Below are positions 7,355 to 12,487 of a DNA stretch of 13,999 nucleotides, one piece after another. The translations under genes and the position numbers were made by a program. The DNA lies in the NCBI GenBank assembly GCA_028697875.1, contig JAQVEQ010000060.1:1-13999 (forward strand), in the 5' to 3' direction. The notes under the pieces were generated by a model. That model was not told where the DNA came from, did no database searches, and was given only the letters and a program-made list of their open reading frames with translations. Position 1 is the stretch's first letter, and each line of letters opens with the position of its first letter. Source of the stretch: Novosphingobium sp. (GTDB taxonomy: Bacteria; Pseudomonadota; Alphaproteobacteria; Sphingomonadales; Sphingomonadaceae).

Positions 7355-7363
7355 AACCGCCCC

Positions 7364-7819
7364 ATGCGCCGTGCCGCGCCGATCACGCTTGCCCTTGCCG
7401 CTCTTGCGCCGCTCGTCGCGCTCCATGCCGAAGCGCCGCCTCCGGCCCATCCCGCGTCGCTGGCGGTCACGGTCACCGGCCTCCATTCCACCAGGGGCCA
7501 GCTGGTCGCCTGCCTCTGGCGCGACAAGACGGGCTTTCCCAGTTGCGAGAAGAGCAGCACCGCCCTGCGCCAGGTCCTGCCCGTCACCGGCACGTCGATG
7601 CACATCGCCTTCTCCGGCCTCGCGCCCGGCCAATACGCGGTGACCGTGCTTCACGACGAGGACGGCAACGGCAAGATGAAGCACAACTTCATCGGCATGC
7701 CGGCAGAAGGCGTCGGCGTGTCCAACAATCCCGGCGGGATGCCCGGCTATGCCAAGTCGCTGATCGACATCGCCCCCGGCAGCGCCATTTCCATCCGCAT
7801 GCGCTACCTGCTCGGCTGA
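7364..7819 (+). CDS. Secreted DUF2141 family protein
   Basis: A 151-residue protein with an N-terminal signal peptide (MRRAAPITLALAALAPLVALHAEA) and one beta-rich DUF2141 domain. Family motifs are VTVTGLHSTRGQLVACLW, GLAPGQYAVTVLHDEDGNGKM, and NFIGMPAEGVGVSNNPGG, ending in a short beta strand IRMRYLL. The HDEDGNGK loop resembles a calcium-type acidic loop, but binding is not shown. It is expected in the periplasm; no biochemical role is known to me. The ATG at 7364 is fixed by GGGAGGAG and the signal peptide. Its 3' end converges with the dioxygenase gene, 9 bases apart. Confidence 0.92.
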   Translation: MRRAAPITLALAALAPLVALHAEAPPPAHPASLAVTVTGLHSTRGQLVACLWRDKTGFPSCEKSSTALRQVLPVTGTSMHIAFSGLAPGQYAVTVLHDEDGNGKMKHNFIGMPAEGVGVSNNPGGMPGYAKSLIDIAPGSAISIRMRYLLG

Positions 7820-7828
7820 CGCGCCGCC

Positions 7829-8644
7829 CTAGGCGAAGCGGTAACCCGACAGCGAACTGCCCATCATGTTTTCGGCATAGTCGACCGTGCCCGGCTGGCC
7901 GGATGCGCCGGCCGCGACCATCAGCGGGATCAGGTGTTCCTCGCGCGGGTGGCTGAGGCGGCCGTTGGGCGCGGCCTCCCACCGGGCGAGCATCGCCGCG
8001 CGCTCGTCCGCCCCGGCTTGCGCCGCCTGCCGCAGCCAGGCGTCGAAGTCCGTCGAATAACGCGCCAGCGACGGATCGCGCATCGCGGCCATGTTGTGAA
8101 AGCTCATGCCCGAACCCACGATCAGCACCCCCTCGTCGCGCAAGGGGGCGAGTGCCCGCCCGGCGGCAAGGTGCAATGCAGGATCGAGACTGGCGTCGAG
8201 CGACATTTCCACCACCGGGATGTCCGCATCGGGGAATGCGACCTTGAGCGGCACGAACACCCCGTGGTCGAGCCCGTGTTCCGGATCGACATGGGCCTCC
8301 AGCCCGGCGCCGCGCAGCAGGCCCGCCGCCTGTCCGGCCAGCCAAGGCGCGCCCGGCGCGGGATAGGTCAGCTCGTAGGTATGCGGCGGGAAGCCGTAAT
8401 AGTCGTAGATCGGCCCCGGCTTTTCCGCGCCGGTGAACGCGAAGCCGTGCGTTTCCCAATGGGCGGAGACGACCAGGATCGCGCGCGGCCTCTCCGGCAA
8501 GCTGGCGGGGATCGACCGCAAGTAGGCTTCCATCGCCGTCCACAACCCGTGCGGGTCGGGCATGAAGAAGCACGGCCCCCCGCCGTGGGGGATGTAGAGC
8601 GCGGGCTGGCGGGTGCGGGTGAGCGTTTCGGTCATGCCTGTCAT
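7829..8644 (-). CDS. LigB/DODA-type class III extradiol dioxygenase family protein
   Basis: A 271-residue protein of the family that includes plant DOPA dioxygenase and E. coli YgiD. Metal-binding positions are visible: His20 in PHGGGPCFF, His62 in SAHWETH, and His183 in SGMSFHN, with the catalytic-type His127 in GLDHGVFVPL. It should open catechol-type aromatic rings using Fe(II) or Zn(II) and oxygen, but the natural substrate cannot be told from sequence. The start at 8644 lies 12 bases after the stop of the upstream lipoprotein gene, so the two are probably one transcript. An alternative ATG exists at 8635, and neither has a strong Shine-Dalgarno. Confidence 0.93.
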   Translation of the reverse strand: MTGMTETLTRTRQPALYIPHGGGPCFFMPDPHGLWTAMEAYLRSIPASLPERPRAILVVSAHWETHGFAFTGAEKPGPIYDYYGFPPHTYELTYPAPGAPWLAGQAAGLLRGAGLEAHVDPEHGLDHGVFVPLKVAFPDADIPVVEMSLDASLDPALHLAAGRALAPLRDEGVLIVGSGMSFHNMAAMRDPSLARYSTDFDAWLRQAAQAGADERAAMLARWEAAPNGRLSHPREEHLIPLMVAAGASGQPGTVDYAENMMGSSLSGYRFA

Positions 8645-8656
8645 ATGGGTGCGCCG

Positions 8657-9118
8657 TCAGGGATTTTCAGGCCCGGCATAGGGCCGCGAAGCCGTCCACG
8701 CGCAGCCGGTGCGCAATTGGCCTTCGCCTTGCGGCCCGATCCGCAAGGTCACGGTAAAGGGATAGGTCCGGTCCGACATGCCGTCGCTGCATTCGCCCGG
8801 CGTCACCGCCATGCCGAACGGTTTGCCGTCGGCCATCTTGCCGGTGAACGAGATGCCGTTGCGCCCGGCGAAGCGGGCGATGCGGATCGTCTCGCCCGCG
8901 GGCTTGTCCGGCGTGGTATATGTCAGCACACCGCCCGCCGCCTGCCCGCCCCAGAACGGTTCGGTGCCGGTAAAGTGCACTGTCTCGCCCGGCGCGATCC
9001 CTTCGTAGGGGTGGCGGTCTTCCGGATCGCCGGGGGCATTGGTTTCGGCCGGCCCGCCGGAGCTGCAGGCCGCCAGCACGAGAACGAGCGGGAGGATCGG
9101 GGTCATGCGCAAGGTCAT
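8657..9118 (-). CDS. Small lipoprotein, COG3650-like domain
   Basis: A 153-residue lipoprotein. The signal peptide ends with the lipobox LAAC followed by SSGG. The rest is a conserved domain with GTEPFWGG, GVLTYTTPD, GISFTGKMADGKPF, GECSDGMSDRTYPF and a final GCAW. I recognise this set (TEPFW and CSDGMSDRTYP) as the COG3650-type domain found in many proteobacterial lipoproteins; its function is unknown. The two Cys residues in GECSD and TGCAW could form a disulfide. The start may be 9118 (chosen) or the ATG at 9106; neither has a clear Shine-Dalgarno. It precedes the dioxygenase gene by 12 bases. Confidence 0.8.
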   Translation of the reverse strand: MTLRMTPILPLVLVLAACSSGGPAETNAPGDPEDRHPYEGIAPGETVHFTGTEPFWGGQAAGGVLTYTTPDKPAGETIRIARFAGRNGISFTGKMADGKPFGMAVTPGECSDGMSDRTYPFTVTLRIGPQGEGQLRTGCAWTASRPYAGPENP

Positions 9119-9191
9119 GCGCCGGTTTGTGCAGCGGATCGCGCGCGCGGGCAAGCTTGCCGCGAGGGCCCGCGGCTGGCATGGGCGCTGT

Positions 9192-9233
9192 ATCCCACAA
9201 GACATCCCACAACCGGGCATCCCGCAACCGGGC
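9192..9233 (+). repeat. Short tandem repeat upstream of the PhnA-like gene
   Basis: Two 15-base units at 9204-9218 and 9219-9233 (ATCCCACAACCGGGC and ATCCCGCAACCGGGC) differ by one base. They are preceded by a related 12-base partial copy at 9192-9203. The repeat ends 9 bases before the Shine-Dalgarno of the gene at 9257. Confidence 0.75.
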
Positions 9234-9256
9234 GCCCCCCGACAGGAGCGAACGCC

Positions 9257-9565
9257 ATGAGCGGCGACGACGAGGAATACGTGTACGACGAGGAATCCGG
9301 CGAATGGATGCCGGCCAGCGAACTCGCCGCCAAGCAGGCTGCCGCCAACACGGTGGAAGTGCGCGACGCGGTGGGCAACCTCCTGGCCGACGGCGATCAG
9401 GTGACGCTGATCAAGGACCTGGAAGTCAAGGGCGCGGGCCAGACGCTCAAGCAGGGCACGCTGATAAAGTCGATCCGCCTGACCGGCGACCCGCAGGAAA
9501 TCGACTGCAAGTACCCTGGGATCAAGGGCCTCGTCCTGCGCGCGGAATTCGTGAAGAAGCGCTGA
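9257..9565 (+). CDS. phnA: PhnA (YjdM) family protein lacking the N-terminal zinc ribbon
   Basis: A 102-residue protein. Residues 34-102 match the C-terminal PhnA domain closely: VRDAVGNLLADGDQVTLIKDLEVKGAGQTLKQGT, IRLTGDPQEIDCKYPGIKGL and LRAEFVKKR. E. coli PhnA starts with a four-Cys zinc ribbon. Here it is replaced by an acidic Cys-free segment (MSGDDEEYVYDEESGEWMPASE). The historical link to alkylphosphonate use is weak and no phn genes are nearby. The start is supported by CAGGAG at 9243-9248, 8 nt before the ATG. It is divergent from the lipoprotein gene and converges with the next gene 21 bases away. Confidence 0.92.
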   Translation: MSGDDEEYVYDEESGEWMPASELAAKQAAANTVEVRDAVGNLLADGDQVTLIKDLEVKGAGQTLKQGTLIKSIRLTGDPQEIDCKYPGIKGLVLRAEFVKKR

Positions 9566-9586
9566 GGCGCACCCGGCCGGGCCGGT

Positions 9587-9847
9587 TCAGCCTTCGTGAG
9601 CGGCGCGGGTCAGCCGCGCCGCTTCCCGCGTTTCGGCGGCGGCCCGTTCTTCGGCGGCGATCCGTTCGGCACGCACGCGCTTGGCCGTTTCCCGGTCCTC
9701 TTCCATCTGCAGCGCCCGGTCGGCCATTTCGCGCCAGGCCTTTTCCGACCTGAGCGCACGCTCGCGGACATTGTCCAGCGTGGCGGCGCTCGCCTCGGCT
9801 GCGGCTTCGCGGGCACGCTCGTCGTAGAAGTCGAAACCCTGCGCCAT
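9587..9847 (-). CDS. Small charged coiled-coil protein, conserved hypothetical
   Basis: An 86-residue protein starting MAQGFDFYDERAREAAAEAS, then an almost continuous run of Ala, Glu and Arg with heptad-like spacing (about residues 15-80). This is expected to be a long alpha-helix or coiled coil. There is no signal peptide or membrane span. GGAAAGG about 6 nt upstream supports the ATG at 9845-9847. The frame is open farther upstream, but that part overlaps the cold-shock gene's region and lacks protein-like composition. I do not recognise a named family. Its placement 76 bases after the cold-shock gene on the same strand allows co-transcription. Confidence 0.78.
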   Translation of the reverse strand: MAQGFDFYDERAREAAAEASAATLDNVRERALRSEKAWREMADRALQMEEDRETAKRVRAERIAAEERAAAETREAARLTRAAHEG

Positions 9848-9923
9848 GGCGCGCCTTTCCGTATGCAGGATACAGGGCAGCGCCCGGCGGGACCGCCATC
9901 CCGCCGGGGCCTTGTCCGCTCGC

Positions 9924-10130
9924 TTATGCAGCCGAGAGGTTGATTGCCGATTCCTTGCCGTTGCGGCCGGTTTCGACTTCGTAGTTAAGGCGCTGGTCCT
10001 TCTCCAGCATGTGCATGCCGGCGGCCTGCACGGCGCTGATATGGACGAAGCTGTCCTTGCCGCCATCTTCGGGCTGGATGAAGCCGTAGCCCTTGTCGGT
10101 ATTGAAAAATTTCACGGTGCCAACAGGCAT
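9924..10130 (-). CDS. Cold-shock domain protein (CspA family)
   Basis: A 68-residue single cold-shock domain. It has the N-terminal GTVKFFN strand, RNP1 as KGYGFI, and RNP2 as SFVHIS, followed by VQAAGMHMLEKDQRLNYEVE. It binds single-stranded RNA and DNA and acts as an RNA chaperone (family knowledge). Full length for the family. The start is fixed by GAAAGGAAAT just upstream. The leader of about 165 nt contains a 10-bp hairpin and a perfect 9-nt anti-Shine-Dalgarno, which suggests control by leader structure as in E. coli cspA. Whether it is cold-induced cannot be told from the protein alone. Confidence 0.97.
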   Translation of the reverse strand: MPVGTVKFFNTDKGYGFIQPEDGGKDSFVHISAVQAAGMHMLEKDQRLNYEVETGRNGKESAINLSAA

Positions 10131-10296
10131 GGGTATTTCCTTTCAAGTAACATTCGAGTTCCCTGCCGCAACATGCGGCAAGGCCGTGCGTCGGGTCGTA
10201 AGATGAAAGGAAGTCGTCGTCTGGTTAACGCCGGGGCCCAAAGGCAGGCGGCGATCGTCAAAAGCCGAAGTCCGTCGCAAAATTCGACGTCAGCGG
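10131..10296 (-). promoter_or_regulatory. Long structured 5' leader of the cold-shock gene
   Basis: On the minus strand the leader contains TTCCTTTCA (plus positions 10204-10212), perfectly complementary to TGAAAGGAA around the Shine-Dalgarno (plus 10137-10145). Between them lies a hairpin of 10 bp with one G-U pair and a 3-nt loop (plus 10161-10183). The left limit assumes transcription starts from the candidate promoter at 10303-10331. Confidence 0.5.
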
Positions 10297-10302
10297 GAGA
10301 CG

Positions 10303-10331
10303 CTATAGCATGGATGGCCATTTTTACCTAA
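10303..10331 (-). promoter_or_regulatory. Weak candidate promoter for the cold-shock gene
   Basis: On the minus strand, TATAGC (plus 10303-10308) is preceded after 17 bases by TTAGGT (plus 10326-10331). The -10 is reasonable and the -35 is poor (2 of 6 matches to TTGACA). It would give a leader of about 165 nt, similar to that of E. coli cspA. Confidence 0.3.
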
Positions 10332-10364
10332 CCGCGATTTTCCCTGCCCCTGCGCCATTGCCCC

Positions 10365-10455
10365 GCTTGACACATTTGACACCCTGTCAAGCAGCGCCCC
10401 GGCCCCTCGAACGCCCGGTTTGCGCGGGTTCCGCCCCTCCCCGCCCTGCTTGACA
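10365..10455. promoter_or_regulatory. Cluster of TTGACA/TGTCAA half-sites, operator-like
   Basis: TTGACA occurs at 10367-10372 and 10376-10381, and its inverse TGTCAA at 10385-10390. The steps are exactly 9 bases. The last two form the perfect palindrome TTGACACCCTGTCAA (10376-10390). A further TTGACA lies at 10450-10455. The cluster sits in the 357-base gene-free stretch between the HTH gene and the cold-shock gene. No good -10 follows any copy at promoter distance on either strand, so an operator is more likely than a set of -35 boxes. Confidence 0.4.
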
Positions 10456-10487
10456 GGTGCGCGGAAGAAAGAACCCGCGGCGGCCGG

Positions 10488-11081
10488 TCAGCGGGCCTGC
10501 CTCCACGCCTGGGGGTTCCACGCCTCGCCATCGGCCTGTTCGGCGTCCCCGGCTTCATCTTCATGTGCGGAGTCGTCCTCCTCCGCCCAGAGTTCGTCGC
10601 CCGTCTCGACCCGTTCGACCAGCGCGGCGAAATCGTCGGGCGGGTACATTTCCTCTTCGGCGTGGCGCGGCCTGTGCGGGGGCATCAGCTCATCCCGCAT
10701 GGACAGCAGGGCCAGCGTCAGCCGTTCGTTGAACACGCGGTGCGTGCCGACCAGTTCGCCCTTGTAGTAATAGGGCACTTCCACCCCGTTGCGCGCGCGT
10801 TCCAGCGCGGCTTCGGCCAGCCGGTCGCATTGGGTGCGGAACGCCGCCGTCCACGCGGCGTCGAACGGCTCGCCTTTCAGCCGGTTGCGCAGCTGGTAGG
10901 CGGACTGGCGGCTCATCCCCACGGCCCGCGCCGCCGCGCTGACCGAATGGGTGGCCCCCAGATGCCGCAGGAACCGCGCCTGCCGTTCCGGCGTCCAGCG
11001 CCCGGAACCGTGATGGGAAGGGTCCACGGCCTGCTGCTGCGAGGCGGCGGACGGCGATGCGATGGATGCCGTGTGCGTCAT
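10488..11081 (-). CDS. Helix-turn-helix protein, conserved hypothetical
   Basis: A 197-residue protein. The first 27 residues are polar and low in structure. RWTPERQARFLRHL is followed by a helix-turn-helix at about residues 46-66 (SVSAAARAVGMSRQSAYQLR). A helical middle part contains AFRTQCDRLAEAALERARNG and VFNERLTLALLSMRDEL. The tail is acidic (EEDDSAHEDEAGDAEQADGE). The layout recalls terminase-small-subunit-like or recombinase-type HTH proteins, but no phage gene is nearby, so a DNA-binding regulator is a safer reading. The ATG at 11079-11081 was chosen because upstream codons in the same frame belong to the divergent intergenic region. The Shine-Dalgarno is weak. Confidence 0.82.
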   Translation of the reverse strand: MTHTASIASPSAASQQQAVDPSHHGSGRWTPERQARFLRHLGATHSVSAAARAVGMSRQSAYQLRNRLKGEPFDAAWTAAFRTQCDRLAEAALERARNGVEVPYYYKGELVGTHRVFNERLTLALLSMRDELMPPHRPRHAEEEMYPPDDFAALVERVETGDELWAEEDDSAHEDEAGDAEQADGEAWNPQAWRQAR

Positions 11082-11217
11082 CCGGCAGGATAAGGCACAA
11101 AAGGGGGCATGTAGGAAAGTTGTTTCGCGTGCCGCCTGCCGGATCGGGCGGCGTACCAAAGTGTTTCCACCCGGTTCGATTAACCCGTTACTTAATTCTT
11201 GGCGGTACGAATCGGGC

Positions 11218-11913
11218 ATGATCGAAGCACTCAACGCCTTGCTGGACCAGCCGGTCTTGCTGCTGATCGTCCTCGCTCTCGGGGCGGCCATCGGCATGGC
11301 GGTCGAAAAAGTCTGGAACGGGATCGAACGCGAAAAACGCCGGGCCTATTGGCGCGGCCGCAATGCGAACGGCGGCAAGGACGGCGTCCGCAAGGAGTCC
11401 AAGGCCGTCCCGCTCAAAGGCACGCCGGAACGCGCCACGCTGGATGCCAGCGAACAATTGCGCAAGGTGATGGAAGCGCAGTTCAAGCCCCGCGCCCTGC
11501 TCAACCGGCCGGAACGGCGCCTGCTCGGCGTGATCGACAAGGCGCTGGCCGAACACAGCCCCGGCTGGCGCGCCATGGGGCAAGTCTCGCTGGGCGAAGT
11601 GCTCTACAGCGCGGACAAGGACGCCTTCTGGGCGATCAACGCGAAGCGGGTCGACCTGCTGATCGTCGATAGCGAGTGCAAGCCGCTCCACGCGGTCGAA
11701 TTCCAGGGCACCGGCCACCACGGCAGCCCGGAAACCGCCGCCCGCGACGCGGTGAAGAAGGAGGCGCTGCGGCGCGCCGGGATCGGCTATGTCGAAGTCG
11801 TCAGCGGCAACACGCCCGCCGAAGTGCGGGAAATGGTGCGCAAGCTGGTCGGCAACGCGCCGAGATCGCCGGACGGGTTCGGCAACAGACGCGCGGGCGG
11901 CAGGACAGCCTAG
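11218..11913 (+). CDS. Membrane-anchored DUF2726 protein (nuclease-like fold)
   Basis: A 231-residue protein. One N-terminal membrane span lies at about residues 10-30 (QPVLLLIVLALGAAIGMAVE), followed by a basic linker. DUF2726 starts at about residue 95 (RPERRLLGVIDKAL) and continues with KRVDLLIVD, HAVEFQGTGHHG, and RDAVKKEALRRAGI. The family is related to PD-(D/E)xK/Vsr-like nucleases (family knowledge). Here Asp146 and Glu161 are present, but the third position after Glu is Gln163 rather than Lys, so catalysis is uncertain. The ATG at 11218 has only a weak Shine-Dalgarno. Its stop lies 14 bases before the palindromic element at 11928. Confidence 0.85.
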   Translation: MIEALNALLDQPVLLLIVLALGAAIGMAVEKVWNGIEREKRRAYWRGRNANGGKDGVRKESKAVPLKGTPERATLDASEQLRKVMEAQFKPRALLNRPERRLLGVIDKALAEHSPGWRAMGQVSLGEVLYSADKDAFWAINAKRVDLLIVDSECKPLHAVEFQGTGHHGSPETAARDAVKKEALRRAGIGYVEVVSGNTPAEVREMVRKLVGNAPRSPDGFGNRRAGGRTA

Positions 11914-11927
11914 CCCGCCATTACTTT

Positions 11928-12048
11928 CCCTTCCCGTTCACGGGAGGGGCAGCGAGACTTGGGAGCGTCAGCGAGCTAGTCGCAGCGGGGTGGGCAATCG
12001 CCACGCGGGGACGGGGCCCACCCCCGCCCCTCCCGCAAGCGGGAGGGG
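11928..12048. repeat. Composite palindromic element (REP/BIME- or MITE-like)
   Basis: The element is bounded by two related hairpins. The left, at 11928-11949, is CCCTTCCCGT / ACGGGAGGGG with loop TC. The right, at 12027-12048, is CCCCTCCCGC / GCGGGAGGGG with loop AA, perfect. Inside is a third pair, GGGGTGGGC (11987-11995) with GCCCACCCC (12016-12024), perfect over 9 bp. A small GCGA/TCGC stem sits at 11971-11983. I recall similar GGGAGGGG-type intergenic palindromes in Erythrobacteraceae and sphingomonad genomes, but no search was done. It contains no ORF of note. Confidence 0.7.
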
Positions 12049-12053
12049 AGACA

Positions 12054-12216
12054 TCACTTCGCCAATTCGTGAAACACACGCTTGCGCCGCGCCATGACTT
12101 CGCACGCGGCCTTCATCTGCTCGTCGGAATCCGGCTCACAAACGTGCCAGCACCTCCTTGGGCAGGATGATCCCGGCGGAATTGCCGATCCTGGTAATCT
12201 TGAGCATCGCGTTCAT
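12054..12216 (-). pseudogene. Remnant of a MazE/AbrB-type antitoxin gene with internal deletion
   Basis: The minus-strand ATG at 12214-12216 opens 26 codons, MNAMLKITRIGNSAGIILPK then EVLARL, ending at TGA (12136-12138). This is the typical SpoVT/AbrB N-terminus of antitoxins (KITRIGNSAGIILPKE). In another frame, starting right at that stop, the sequence continues EPDSDEQMKAACEVMARRKR then VFHELAK and stops at 12054-12056. This is the typical antitoxin C-terminus. Intact relatives are about 75-80 residues, so roughly 75-80 bases are missing from the middle and the frame is lost. The toxin partner, a death-on-curing (Doc/Fic) type in comparable loci, is absent. Strong motif evidence; family pairing is from memory. 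Confidence 0.75.
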
Positions 12217-12272
12217 ACGGACGTTACAACGCAGGAGGGCGGGAGAGCAATCGCGGGGCGGAATCAGGCATG

Positions 12273-12485
12273 TCATCCCCAAACGCCGCCGACGGCCAGC
12301 ATGGGGCCGCCCGCTTCCAGCGCGCTCTTGAGCTGTTGCTTGAACGCGCCCTAAAAGCGTTCGGCCACTTCGTCCGACCGGGCCACCACCGCCGCTTCGT
12401 CCAGCGGCGGCGGGGCCTTGGAACAGGCGGCGGCGAGGATGGCGACGGCAGGTAGTGCCAGCCGCGCCTTCACCGCGCCGCCCAT
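12273..12485 (-). pseudogene. Interrupted lipoprotein gene, DUF3365-like remnant
   Basis: The minus-strand ATG at 12483-12485 lies 2 bases after the thiC stop (TGAgcATG). It encodes a lipoprotein signal peptide with lipobox LAAAC then SKAPPP, and continues DEAAVVARSDEVAERF to an in-frame TAG at 12351-12353. Past the TAG the same frame reads GAFKQQLKSALEAGGPMLAV before diverging (GGVWG) and stopping at 12273-12275. The helix FKQQLKSALEAGGP resembles the start of DUF3365 (Tll0287-like) domains, which normally continue with a Cys-containing heme-type region that is absent here. So there is one nonsense codon plus a 3' truncation. A genuine 44-residue lipoprotein cannot be excluded. DUF3365 is a moderate-confidence call. 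Confidence 0.6.
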
Positions 12486-12487
12486 GC

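Noticed and set aside
7934..9565. A 543-codon plus-strand frame ending in the PhnA-like protein
   Set aside because: Only the last 102 codons look like protein; the rest is antisense to the dioxygenase and lipoprotein genes.
9572..9585. CCGGCC-G-GGCCGG palindrome between the convergent PhnA-like and coiled-coil genes
   Set aside because: It is short, with a one-base centre and no U-tract; too common in such GC-rich DNA to call a terminator.
10406..10431. GGAAC...CGTT on the minus strand upstream of the cold-shock gene, like an EcfG promoter
   Set aside because: The spacer is only 14 bases; EcfG promoters need 16-17.
11180..11195. TTAA...TTAA resembling a CtrA site before the DUF2726 gene
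   Set aside because: The spacer is 8 bases, while the CtrA consensus has 7, and no further consensus bases support it.
12082..12455. Plus-strand ORFs of 61-90 codons in the gene-poor stretch before thiC
   Set aside because: They run antisense to the two pseudogene remnants and have no recognisable motif or ribosome-binding site.
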